31,339 bases of DNA, taken from assembly GCA_964506185.1 (NCBI GenBank), contig CAZDKL010000022.1:1-31339 (forward strand), in the 5' to 3' direction. The position numbers and the translations under genes are program-made. A model generated the notes under the pieces. That model ran no database searches, had not been told where the DNA came from, and was given only the letters and a program-made list of their open reading frames with translations. This stretch comes from UBA2144 sp964506185 (lineage in GTDB: Bacteria > Patescibacteriota > Gracilibacteria > Peribacterales > Peribacteraceae). The first letter of the stretch is position 1. Each line of letters opens with the position of its first letter. This document shows, piece after piece, positions 21,675 through 29,635 of the stretch.

Positions 21675-21741
21675 ATGAAGGCTCCCCTCCCATCTGCTCT
21701 ATGGGGTTTCGGTGGTTTGAAGGGTCGATATCTTTGAGTGA

Positions 21742-21795
21742 ATTTGTCCCTAGTCCCTTCCAGATTGGTGAGGAAGAATTAGGCTAGGGACAAAT
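21742..21795. other. Long imperfect stem-loop (12-bp perfect base)
   Basis: ATTTGTCCCTAG (21742-21753) and CTAGGGACAAAT (21784-21795) pair perfectly. Inside them CTTCC/GGAAG (21757-21761, 21772-21776) forms a second stem with a 10-nt loop. It is not followed by a T run. The remaining gene-free sequence to 22034 is AT-rich; an imperfect stem with TAAATAA/TTATTTA near 21985-22015 may end the leftward gene at 22035. I see nothing else there. Confidence 0.5.
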
Positions 21796-22034
21796 CATCG
21801 TATTGTACTTCTGCGAAGAAAACATGCAACTTTTAGGCATAGACTGGGGCTGAAGTGTGTATTGTGAGTATAAAAAGTATACGGATTTAAACGTTCAAAT
21901 ATTTAGTTCGTAGGTGCTATTTTAAGAACAAATATTGTAAACGTGAAACTGTATTTATCCAAGGCATTTCGGTGTATAGACAAAGTAAATAATAGTGCTT
22001 AAGTACGTTATTTATTGTTTACACAGATAGGCAA

Positions 22035-22592
22035 TTAATACCATTTTATGGTGTCTGCATCGCCGCCTCTCTTCTCGTATTCGTACTCAACTTCCTTAAG
22101 ATCAATCAAAGAATCTTCATATTTTTCTCTCGATTTTATGATCTTTATCCACGTATCGAAGTACTTTTTGGCTGCTTTCCGCTCGTTTTGTACTTCTTTG
22201 ACTTTTAGCTTCTGTAGGCCGAATTCATCCTTTTCGGCATCATCATCTCTCATATCGTCATATTCATCTTGTTCGTCATCTTCTTTGCGTTCCAGATCTC
22301 TATCTATGCGCTTTTTCTTGTCCTGAATCCTATCAAGCAAATCCTGATAAAAATCCTCGATTTTCTCACGTTCGTCCTCTAATCCTTTCTCATAATCTTT
22401 AATGTCGTCCTTTATCTCATCTTCTTCCTCCTTTGCCTTGCAAATCTCATAAGCATCTCGTCCATCGTCTTCTCTTACGGTATCACAGTCCGTCCGCGCG
22501 CTTGCGGGGACAGAAATCAGAATCAGAAGCCCGAGTGAGAATGTAAGTAAGCTTCTCAGAGGAGAGGGATAATAACAGTCAACAATCGACAA
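22035..22592 (-). CDS. Secreted, highly charged coiled-coil protein
   Basis: 185 aa as read from a TTG at 22592. Residues about 12-32 form a signal peptide (LRSLLTFSLGLLILISVPASA, cleavage after ASA), then a mature part rich in Glu, Asp and Lys with long helical heptads (EEEDEIKDDIKDYEKGLEDE and onward). Two cysteines (CDTV, ICKAK) follow the signal and could form a disulfide. No ATG exists in frame before the signal peptide, and the 5' end lies inside an AATCAACA-type repeat. So the true start is uncertain, and the original start may have been overwritten by the element. Function unknown; probably an extracytoplasmic structural or spacer protein. Confidence 0.6.
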   Translation of the reverse strand: MSIVDCYYPSPLRSLLTFSLGLLILISVPASARTDCDTVREDDGRDAYEICKAKEEEDEIKDDIKDYEKGLEDEREKIEDFYQDLLDRIQDKKKRIDRDLERKEDDEQDEYDDMRDDDAEKDEFGLQKLKVKEVQNERKAAKKYFDTWIKIIKSREKYEDSLIDLKEVEYEYEKRGGDADTIKWY

Positions 22593-22667
22593 TCAACAAT
22601 CAACTGTTGCTGTAATCTGAAAATGTTGATGGTTGATTGTTTAAAGCGAGTCCCGCAAGCGCGGGAC
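22581..22667. repeat. AATCAACA-type inverted element plus REP-like hairpin
   Basis: The left arm 22581-22604 is a run of the AACAATCAAC word. The right arm 22625-22641 is its reverse complement, matching 15 of 17 positions. A GC hairpin, GTCCCGC-aagc-GCGGGAC (22650-22667), and another TTGTTGATTA (to 22688) follow. It fills the gap between two leftward genes and runs into both. Confidence 0.7.
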
Positions 22668-22674
22668 GAGCGTG

Positions 22675-23142
22675 TCAATTGTTGATTACGCATTCTCTCC
22701 ATAGTCCAAGCTGATTCTTTTGCGCATCTAGCTCAAAATTTTTATATTCATTAAGTTTGGGGTGGGGGAATCTGGGATAATTTCTGGCAAATCCTCCCTT
22801 TATAAGTTCAGCACCAATGTCTTTTCCATCAGAAAGTATGTATCTGAGCAACCGGTTATATTTATCCCTGTTTTCATCAGGTTTCGAAATTAGTGTTACA
22901 GTTGCTTCTTCAATTAACTTCTTCAACTGCTCAGAAGCTTCTTTACTGAAGCATTCTTCCTTCTCTGGGGCATCTATTCCAATAATACGAACGTATTCTG
23001 GATTGTTTTCGTAATGAACTTCTATAGTGTCGCCGTCTACAACTCGGATCACTTTATAATCATCAATAACAATATTTGTTTTTGATGTGCTACAACCTAT
23101 GAAGAGCAGTGAAAATAAAATGATATAACATTTTCTGTGCAC
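22675..23142 (-). CDS. Thermonuclease (staphylococcal nuclease family) lipoprotein
   Basis: 155 aa. An N-terminal hydrophobic stretch ends at a lipobox-like LFIGC (Cys17), so it is probably lipid-anchored outside the membrane. The SNase domain spans about 27-150. It has the calcium/catalytic block VIRVVDGDTIEV, then VRIIGIDAPEKEE (the Arg and Glu equivalents of Arg35 and Glu43), and DKYNRLLRYI (Arg87 equivalent). All catalytic positions are present, so activity against external DNA or RNA is likely. In a cell with limited synthesis this may supply nucleotides. The start is GTG. A TTGACT promoter lies just upstream with almost no leader. Confidence 0.9.
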   Translation of the reverse strand: MHRKCYIILFSLLFIGCSTSKTNIVIDDYKVIRVVDGDTIEVHYENNPEYVRIIGIDAPEKEECFSKEASEQLKKLIEEATVTLISKPDENRDKYNRLLRYILSDGKDIGAELIKGGFARNYPRFPHPKLNEYKNFELDAQKNQLGLWRECVINN

Positions 23143-23149
23143 GAATTGT

Positions 23150-23177
23150 ATTATGAATGTTTGGTTAATGCAGTCAA
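23150..23177 (-). promoter_or_regulatory. Promoter of the thermonuclease gene
   Basis: Minus strand: TTGACT (23177-23172), a 16-bp spacer and CATAAT (23155-23150). TAATAC at 23153-23148 is an alternative with an 18-bp spacer. The GTG start at 23142 follows within 7 nt, which again predicts a leaderless or nearly leaderless mRNA. Confidence 0.5.
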
Positions 23178-23239
23178 CTTTAATAATTTGGCTTACAGTA
23201 AGTATTTTCTTAAACTGACTCTAATATCCCCCCTTCAAT

Positions 23240-26092
23240 ATGACTGAGTTCAAGACAAAGCTTGCAATAATTTCTGTTGTAGCAGCTGTACTTTTTGTGG
23301 TTCCAGTTTTGGTACCGATTGCTAGCGACCTAGTTGGACAAGCTAGTACCACAGGATCGCAGGTTACAATTGGTGATGATAGAGATAAAAACTTGAAGAA
23401 AATGGGACAACAATGGGGTATGACTAAGGGTGGATATAAGTCATATCATCAAAAATTTACTCCAAAGAGAGTGAAAAAAAGGTATTACGACAGAAAAAGC
23501 AGGAGATATAGATATTATTATTCCAACGCCAGAGGATATGTTTATTGGGAATGGATGACTGGAGTGCCGGTAGCCTCTCCAAGTCAACAATTTGAGTTGT
23601 ATGTAACGTGGCCTAGAAGCTCAGGTCTTTCCAAGGCTGTAAGTGTTTATGTCTTACAGAAAGATAATAGAAATAAATGGGTTTATCCTGTAAATAATGT
23701 CAAAATTTCTCAGAACATTGCTCCATCGGGTCCGAATTTCGAAGGTGCAAAATGGCAGAAAGTAGGAGGAACATTCAACTTGCTTCCGAACAAGCAAACA
23801 AGGGTTTATCTATTGGCATCTACCGGACAAAAAATGGTGGCGGATGCTGTAATGCTTAAGCCCATTTCTACTTCTGAATGTGGAAATGAAAAAACTGAAG
23901 AAGGAGAGGATTGTGATGATGGTAACAACGATCCGGATGATGGGTGCGATGATTGTAAGTACAAGTGTTTCGATTCAGATGGTAAAGACGTAAACAACCC
24001 AGGTTATGTGCTTGGTATAAACAATAAGGGCGAAATTAAGCGTTTGCCCGATAGCTGCGATGGTGACGAAGTGATGGAGCATCTTTGTGTTGATAATAGG
24101 CCGATAGCTAAAGGACATGATTGTGAATATGGTTGTGAAGATGGTGCATGTCTCGAAAAACCACCTTGCAAGGAAGCGGGAGAGAGTGCGAGCACGATGC
24201 CTACCAAAGGTGAACAAAGACCAATACCTGAATGCTGTGAGGGGTTAGAAAAAATCAAAATAGTGCAGTGTGAAGGTCTGGCTTGTTATGAAATGTCAGA
24301 CGGATTTATGTGTTCGGATTGTGGCAACGGTGAGTGTGAACAGTGGGAGAACTTTAAAAACTGTTCGGATGATTGCAAGCCTCCATGTGCCAAAGAAGGT
24401 CAGGTTGTATTTGGCGACAGTTTTCCTGGGCCCAAGTTTTGTTGTGATGATCTAGAAATTAGGCCTTGGGGCTGTGAAGCACCTGACAATGGCTCAGAAG
24501 GAATCTGTGTTGATGAGTGGGATTGTGGCAATGAAAAGTGTGAGGAAGGTGAGGATGAATGTAATTGTGATGAGGACTGTGGTAGTTGTGAAGAAGACAA
24601 AAATTGTTCTGCGGGCAAGACTTGCTACGACGGAGAATGTGTACCGTGGGGCAAAGTATGTCCGACTTTAGGAGATGTTAAGTGTCGTCGTGCAAATGAT
24701 GAAAGTGATTGTGAAGGAATATGGTTCAGTGATTACGGACCAAAAGAGCTTAGTTGTTGTTGCTCAAATGAGATTTGCCCGGTGACTCAAGGGGATGACG
24801 ACGACGATGACGATGACGACGATGACGATGATGATGAGGAATGCGATGATCCAAGTGTAGACAATGGCGGCAACTTTATTATGGGGGGATGGACATGTGA
24901 AGAAGATGAAGGTGGATCACTGAGTGTGACGATAGATGGCCCACAAGTAAAAGAAATTCTAGGCACATCGTTTGTTGATTATCGGTTCAGCCATGACAAT
25001 ATCATCAGTGATAGCCCTGGCATAGATTGTAATGGAAAAGGCATTCGAGCCCTTATGAATAACTCGAAAGAAAAGAATGTATACTTCATGGTGACTCCAT
25101 GGGGAGGTAGTGAAAATGGATGCTATAAGGATATCAATAGCAACTATACTGTTGTAGGCAGGTATGATGGAATTGGATTTAAGGTTAGCAACCTAAACAA
25201 GTGTTTCATATGGGATACACCGAATGGTGTAAGAAAGTTTGTTTGTTATGACGTGAAGATAAAAAAGGACGATAGTGTTTTGGGTGGAGGAGGAGATGAC
25301 GATGATGGTGACGACGACGATGATGACGATGATGACGACGATGACGACGATGATGGTGATGACGACGATGATGATGACGATGACGATGATGATGGCGATG
25401 ACGATGATGATGATGATGAGCAGACCTGTGAGGACAAGGGGTGCCAGTCAGGATATAACAACGAAGAGGGGTGCAAGATGGAAATGGGTGGTTTCTGGGG
25501 ATTTGATTCAGACGATTGTTGTTGTAAGTTGGTGACTATTGAAAGGATATCCAACGCAAATCCGGATTCTGATGGATCGGCTGTGCCTATTGGCCAATCC
25601 GATATTGGTCAATTTAAGTTTCATGCATCAGATACTGGAATTGGACGTATAGCAATCGATGCTCTTGCTTTCAATGTTAATGCAACTAACGTTGCTCTTG
25701 ATGCGAAGAAATTCGGTTTGTTCAACAAGAGCGATTCCAATACTCAGCAATCGTGTAAAACTTTCATATATGACGGAGCTGAAGAAATTACTGGAGTTGC
25801 ATCGGGAAGCTTGCTCGTTACATGTGACGATTTGGAAGATGATGACGTGAATACAGATATGGTTGCCGGTGAAAACATTACGCTTGTATTAAGCGCAGAA
25901 ATTTTAAGTCAGAATACATCTGTAACAGGAGCACCAAGCACGCTACAGGTATCACTTCAGAAATTTAATGATAGGAATGCCGACGTATATCCAGGTGATA
26001 GCCACATTAAATGGAAGTACAAAGGAGGACAAACCTTCCTTTGGATTGATTATGACTCCAGCATAGTTAAGAGCACCTCTTACGAGTCATAG
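23240..26092 (+). CDS. Large secreted Cys-rich, poly-Asp surface protein
   Basis: 950 aa. A signal peptide or anchor is at about 7-32. Residues ~95-212 look like a golvesin/Xly-type beta domain (GYVYWEWMTGVPVAS, WQKVGGTFNL, VADAVML). A Cys-rich region follows (~213-515), opening with CGNEKTEEGEDCDDGNNDPDDGC, which fits the myxococcal Cys-rich repeat (DUF4215), then CGNGECEQWENF-type repeats. Next are 14 Asp (519-532), a middle domain with few Cys, and an Asp/Gly tract (686-726). A C-terminal beta-rich domain (~745-950) includes STLQVSLQKFNDRNADVYPGD and ends with SIVKSTSYES. The protein is probably calcium-binding and exposed on the cell surface, perhaps for adhesion. Convergent with the permease, 2 bp apart. 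Confidence 0.8.
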   Translation: MTEFKTKLAIISVVAAVLFVVPVLVPIASDLVGQASTTGSQVTIGDDRDKNLKKMGQQWGMTKGGYKSYHQKFTPKRVKKRYYDRKSRRYRYYYSNARGYVYWEWMTGVPVASPSQQFELYVTWPRSSGLSKAVSVYVLQKDNRNKWVYPVNNVKISQNIAPSGPNFEGAKWQKVGGTFNLLPNKQTRVYLLASTGQKMVADAVMLKPISTSECGNEKTEEGEDCDDGNNDPDDGCDDCKYKCFDSDGKDVNNPGYVLGINNKGEIKRLPDSCDGDEVMEHLCVDNRPIAKGHDCEYGCEDGACLEKPPCKEAGESASTMPTKGEQRPIPECCEGLEKIKIVQCEGLACYEMSDGFMCSDCGNGECEQWENFKNCSDDCKPPCAKEGQVVFGDSFPGPKFCCDDLEIRPWGCEAPDNGSEGICVDEWDCGNEKCEEGEDECNCDEDCGSCEEDKNCSAGKTCYDGECVPWGKVCPTLGDVKCRRANDESDCEGIWFSDYGPKELSCCCSNEICPVTQGDDDDDDDDDDDDDDEECDDPSVDNGGNFIMGGWTCEEDEGGSLSVTIDGPQVKEILGTSFVDYRFSHDNIISDSPGIDCNGKGIRALMNNSKEKNVYFMVTPWGGSENGCYKDINSNYTVVGRYDGIGFKVSNLNKCFIWDTPNGVRKFVCYDVKIKKDDSVLGGGGDDDDGDDDDDDDDDDDDDDDGDDDDDDDDDDDDGDDDDDDDEQTCEDKGCQSGYNNEEGCKMEMGGFWGFDSDDCCCKLVTIERISNANPDSDGSAVPIGQSDIGQFKFHASDTGIGRIAIDALAFNVNATNVALDAKKFGLFNKSDSNTQQSCKTFIYDGAEEITGVASGSLLVTCDDLEDDDVNTDMVAGENITLVLSAEILSQNTSVTGAPSTLQVSLQKFNDRNADVYPGDSHIKWKYKGGQTFLWIDYDSSIVKSTSYES
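24794..24835 (+). repeat. (GAY)14 trinucleotide tract coding 14 Asp
   Basis: Fourteen consecutive GAT/GAC codons. The mix of both codons weakens slippage but still allows length change. Confidence 0.95.
25295..25417 (+). repeat. (GAY)n tract coding 41 Asp/Gly residues
   Basis: Forty-one codons, all GAT/GAC except three single Gly codons (GGT, GGT, GGC) at intervals of about 13-16. The Gly codons may be single-base changes of GAY inside an expanded tract. Confidence 0.95.
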
Positions 26093-26094
26093 CT

Positions 26095-27309
26095 TCATCC
26101 ACCGAAGTAAATGTAAGCTCTATAAGCGACGAAGAGAACAATCGAGCAGAATCCCAATAGTGGGATTACAAACGGGAACGTTTGCACGTCTTTGGGCTTC
26201 GGATCCTTCAGTTTCACTCTCATGCATGCCAGATTCACTATTGCAAAGATGATCAGGACGATCAGGCTGGTAATCTGAGCGAGTCTGGAGAGATCAAACC
26301 AGAGCGCAAGGACTAAAATTATGAAAGTTACAAATCCTGTTGCGACAATCGGTGTGTGAGTCTTTGGATTAACCTTAGAGAGTACGTCCGGAAGCATGTC
26401 CTTCTTGCTCAGCCCATAAAGAATTCTGGAACCCATAACAATTTGCACCAAAATACCATTAGCTACGGCAAAGAGTCCGATAAATGTGATGATAACTGGC
26501 TTGGACCCCGTTGCATTCTCGTAAACCATCGCAAGCGGGGCGTCAGTTGAACTCAAAACGTCGGCGGGCAAGCTCAGAACAGCGACAATGGAGACTATGC
26601 AGTAGAGAAGCGTGGAGCCGACGATTGCAAACATGATTCCAAGAGGCAGGTTTCTATGCGGATCTTTAACTTCCTCAGCAACATTCGCCATATCTTCAAA
26701 TCCTATTGATGCATAGAAAGCAATAAAGGCTCCGGAAAGTATTCCAACCCAAATTGCACTCTCGGATGGAGGCACAAAATCAGATATTTGAGTTGGGAAA
26801 CTTAATAAGGCATCTCTTCCAACCCACATAATCAAAAATAATCCGCTAATCTCAATCAAAGTCAGGATAGTAGCGGCCATAGCTGACTCTTTGATTCCCC
26901 ACATAGCAATTCCTGCAGCACAAAGGGAAACTATGATGATAGTCATGTCTCTTTGTGCAGGTATAAAGACTTCCAGGTAGCCAAAGAATGCATTCATCAG
27001 AGCGGATGAAGATACGATTGCCGAAAGGACGACCAAAAGTCCTATCAAAGTTGAAAATTGTTTAATTCCAAATGCTTTTGAAACATAAATCGCCTCGCCG
27101 CCGCTCTTAGGGTATCGCGACGAGAGTTCCGCGTAAGAAAATCCGGTGAGTGCAGCCAGAGATGCAGCGATCAGAAAAGAAATTGGTGTAAACATACCGG
27201 CAGAACCTGCAACTTTTCCCACAAGCGCATAAATTCCGGCTCCTAGAATCGAACCTAGTCCGTAGAAAGTAAAAAGGGGGAGAGTTAAACGGCGTTTGAG
27301 AGTGGCCAT
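26095..27309 (-). CDS. APC-superfamily amino-acid permease
   Basis: 404 aa with about 11-12 hydrophobic helices. The first helix has GLGSILGAGIYALVGKVAG, the broken-helix substrate motif of the APC fold. Then follow TGFSYAELSSRYPKSGGEAIYV and, in helix 6, GAFIAFYASIGFEDMANVAEEVKDPHRNLPLGI, both typical of amino-acid/polyamine transporters. It lacks the long cationic-transporter C-terminus, so the substrate is unclear. It probably imports amino acids. The stop is TGA. A TAAGACGTAAG-type repeat abuts the ATG on its upstream side, and there is no Shine-Dalgarno sequence. Confidence 0.92.
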   Translation of the reverse strand: MATLKRRLTLPLFTFYGLGSILGAGIYALVGKVAGSAGMFTPISFLIAASLAALTGFSYAELSSRYPKSGGEAIYVSKAFGIKQFSTLIGLLVVLSAIVSSSALMNAFFGYLEVFIPAQRDMTIIIVSLCAAGIAMWGIKESAMAATILTLIEISGLFLIMWVGRDALLSFPTQISDFVPPSESAIWVGILSGAFIAFYASIGFEDMANVAEEVKDPHRNLPLGIMFAIVGSTLLYCIVSIVAVLSLPADVLSSTDAPLAMVYENATGSKPVIITFIGLFAVANGILVQIVMGSRILYGLSKKDMLPDVLSKVNPKTHTPIVATGFVTFIILVLALWFDLSRLAQITSLIVLIIFAIVNLACMRVKLKDPKPKDVQTFPFVIPLLGFCSIVLFVAYRAYIYFGG

Positions 27310-27347
27310 GAGTTAAGACGTAAGGAGTAAGACGTAAGAATTACTCC
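27310..27347. repeat. TAAGACGTAAG direct-repeat element, copy 3
   Basis: Reiterated TTAAGACGTAAGGAGTAAG lies directly upstream of the permease start codon. The last unit also forms a GGAGTAA/TTACTCC stem (27324-27330, 27341-27347). Confidence 0.7.
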
Positions 27348-27372
27348 AAGAGGATACAGGTTTTATTTGTAT

Positions 27373-27567
27373 CTAGAAACCATCAGCCATATCTTGGGCT
27401 AATTTCAGATCAAGTAATTCATCTTCTTCTGCTTGAGTTCTTTCAATAATACCAACGACAGTTCTGTAGTTTGGTTTATCTAAAGTTGATCCTGCACCTG
27501 CAACTTCTGTTTCAAATTCTTCTAAGCCTGTGGCCATGGTAGTGATTGGTAAATTGTAATTGCGCAA
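27373..27567 (-). CDS. Small acidic hypothetical protein (64 aa)
   Basis: A hydrophilic, acidic protein (GLEEFETEVAGAG, QAEEDELLDLKLAQDMADGF) with no signal peptide or membrane helix. Two starts are possible. TTG 27567 is preceded by AGGAG at 6 nt and gives 64 aa; ATG 27537 has no ribosome site and gives 54 aa. I favour the TTG because of the AGGAG, but the ATG cannot be excluded. It lies between glyA and the permease on the same strand. I do not recognise the family. Confidence 0.5.
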   Translation of the reverse strand: MRNYNLPITTMATGLEEFETEVAGAGSTLDKPNYRTVVGIIERTQAEEDELLDLKLAQDMADGF

Positions 27568-27638
27568 AGACTACTCCTGTTTTTTACAGAGTCAACAACT
27601 TTCAGGCACCTTTCTTTTAGGCTTAAATAAGCCAAAAA

Positions 27639-28913
27639 CTAAGCATCTTCCCACCTCGCCGGATCTATACCAGGAGCAGGGAACTGTACACACATGGCTT
27701 TAACTTCTCCAGCGATTTTTGCGAGCGCTGCTTCGTCCTCAGCATTGGAGATTGCCTCATTAATCCAATCTCCCAGCTTCTCCATCTCGGTTTCCTTCAT
27801 TCCTCTGGAGGACATCGAAGGAGTTCCGATTCTTATTCCCGATGGATTGAACGGAGTCCTCTTATCAAATGGAACCATGTTGCAGTTGCATACGATGCCG
27901 GCTTTATCGAGTGCCTTGGAAGCCTCGCGACCCGGAATTCCCTTGGATTCAAACACCTCCATAAGTATCAAGTGGTTGTCAGTTCCTCCCGTAACCAGTC
28001 GGAAGCCGTGGCTTAGCAGTCTTTCTGCAAGAGCTTTTGCATTCTTAACGACTTGCTCAGCATATGTCTTAAATTCCGGAGTGGTAGCTTCCTGAAGCGC
28101 GACGGCAATTGCGGAAATCGTGTGAATGTGAGGTCCGCCTTGTATGCCGGGGATGATTGCTTTGTTAACAGCCTCAGCATTTTCTTCTTTACACATAATC
28201 ATGGCGCCTCTTGGACCTCGCAAGGTCTTGTGAGTAGTCGTGATTCCAATGTCAGCTATCGGGAATGGATTTGCATGTTGCCCTCCCGCAATCAAACCTG
28301 TGATATGTGAAGTATCTGCATGGAACTTAGCTCCAACCTCATCACAAATCTCGCGGAATTTATCCCAATCAATCTTTCTTGGGTATGCGGTGTAACCCGC
28401 AATGATCAATTGCGGCTTGCACTCACGCGCCTGCTCCAAAATCATGTCGTAATTAAGCATCTCAGTTTCCGGATCGAGTTCATAAGGAACTGAATTGTAA
28501 AGTGATCCGGAGAAATTCGCTTTCCACCCGTGAGTCAGGTGTCCGCCATGCGGAAGACTGAGCCCCATGATGGTATCTCCCGGCTGAAGAACTGCTCGGA
28601 ATGATGCCATGTTGGCAGGGCTTCCCGAATGCGGTTGAACATTGACGTGATCTGCTCCAAAAACTTCCTTAGCTCTCTCTTGGGCGAGAGATTCAACCTG
28701 GTCAGTTAGTTGCTGTCCCTCGTAATACCTCTTATTCGGATACCCCTCCGAATACTTATTGGTAAATATCCCTCCGGTTGCTTCCTTAACTGCATGAGAA
28801 GCGTAGTTTTCCGAAGGAATCAGCCTTAGTTTCTCAAACTCGCGTTTTTCTTCAGCCAAAATGAGATCCCTTATCTTCGGATCAGTTTTTTTAAGCGCCG
28901 ATAGGTATGTCAT
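27639..28913 (-). CDS. glyA: Serine hydroxymethyltransferase
   Basis: A PLP enzyme that converts serine and tetrahydrofolate to glycine and 5,10-methylene-THF. 424 aa, full length. Landmarks are LIPSENYAS, NKYSEGYPNKRYYEG, NVQPHSGSPAN, the PLP-lysine motif TTTHKTLRGPRG (Lys229) and NPSGIRIGTPSMSSRGM. The block usually read as DMAHIAGL is DTSHITGL here, a mild change. It makes the one-carbon units for thymidylate and formyl-THF. The 5-formyl-THF cyclo-ligase gene is next to it upstream on the same strand, so the pair is a folate unit. Confidence 0.97.
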   Translation of the reverse strand: MTYLSALKKTDPKIRDLILAEEKREFEKLRLIPSENYASHAVKEATGGIFTNKYSEGYPNKRYYEGQQLTDQVESLAQERAKEVFGADHVNVQPHSGSPANMASFRAVLQPGDTIMGLSLPHGGHLTHGWKANFSGSLYNSVPYELDPETEMLNYDMILEQARECKPQLIIAGYTAYPRKIDWDKFREICDEVGAKFHADTSHITGLIAGGQHANPFPIADIGITTTHKTLRGPRGAMIMCKEENAEAVNKAIIPGIQGGPHIHTISAIAVALQEATTPEFKTYAEQVVKNAKALAERLLSHGFRLVTGGTDNHLILMEVFESKGIPGREASKALDKAGIVCNCNMVPFDKRTPFNPSGIRIGTPSMSSRGMKETEMEKLGDWINEAISNAEDEAALAKIAGEVKAMCVQFPAPGIDPARWEDA

Positions 28914-28998
28914 AGTTTTGGTTGGTAGGAGGAAAGTATCGGAGGCTTCCAGATTAGCGAAAAAACTATGCCTAAGACAAGGATTATGAGCACTTTTA

Positions 28999-29568
28999 TT
29001 AGACGACCGATCCTCTGTCAGTCACTACCTCATCTACCTTCTCATCATGCGTATCAATCGGCACTTCATTCACGATTTGGCACTCAAAAGCCACTCCAAT
29101 CATCTTAGTTCTTGGATTAACTTCTCTTTGCTTGCTGATCCAATGATCATATCCTCCATTCCCGCGTCCCAGGCGATTCATCTTACGGTCAAAAGCGCGG
29201 GCGGGCACTATCACGAAGTCAATTTCCTGCGGATCAGCTTCGGGTGACGATGAGGGCGGCTCCAAAATCTTCAATTTTCCGGGTTTAAGATCAGAAAAGT
29301 CGGAAGCTTTGCGGAATGTGAAGTGATCTCCTTCAAAAAACGGATAAAAAACTTTGTCACCGCGGTCCCAGAGCTTTCTAATCAGATTATTCAGGTCAGG
29401 TTCCGTCTTAAGAGCGGCGTAAACGCAGACAGTTGAGCCTTCGGGAATCATTTCAAGAAGTCTTTTGCATACTGAATTGCTTTCTTCGCCTCTGTCACGG
29501 TCGGACATGCGGCTAAGACGGTCGGAAATAGAGTCCCTGAGTTTGGATTTGGATTCATCAATGTGCAT
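28999..29568 (-). CDS. 5-formyltetrahydrofolate cyclo-ligase
   Basis: It returns 5-formyl-THF to the folate pool as 5,10-methenyl-THF using ATP; 5-formyl-THF arises as a side product of GlyA, encoded next door. 189 aa. The family motif is FVIVPARAFDRKMNRLGRGNGGYD (usually GRGKGYYD), then IGVAFECQIVNEVPIDTHDEKVDEVVTD. The N-terminal part has YAALKTEPDLNNLI. It looks complete. The start lies 11 bp from a 51-bp near-palindrome that separates it from dnaX. Confidence 0.92.
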   Translation of the reverse strand: MHIDESKSKLRDSISDRLSRMSDRDRGEESNSVCKRLLEMIPEGSTVCVYAALKTEPDLNNLIRKLWDRGDKVFYPFFEGDHFTFRKASDFSDLKPGKLKILEPPSSSPEADPQEIDFVIVPARAFDRKMNRLGRGNGGYDHWISKQREVNPRTKMIGVAFECQIVNEVPIDTHDEKVDEVVTDRGSVV

Positions 29569-29579
29569 ATTGGCATTTT

Positions 29580-29630
29580 AGCAGATTAGCAATTGGCAGA
29601 TTAGCTAATCTGCTAATCGGCTAATCTGCT
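29580..29630. repeat. 51-bp near-perfect palindrome (word GCAGATTA)
   Basis: Built from the word AGCAGATTAGC reiterated and then inverted, centred on GATTAGCTAATC (29599-29610). The two halves differ at a few central-arm positions only. It ends in TTTTTC on the plus strand and lies between the dnaX stop and the next leftward gene. Confidence 0.85.
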
Positions 29631-29635
29631 TTTTC

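Noticed and set aside
23188..23227. Standard promoter for the large surface protein
   Set aside because: TAATAT (23222-23227) could be a -10, but no -35 lies at 15-19 bp. The evidence is too weak to list.
25246..25554. Leftward Ser/Pro-rich frame opposite the poly-Asp tract
   Set aside because: It is a by-product of the GAY repeat (TCR codons on the other strand) and not a gene.
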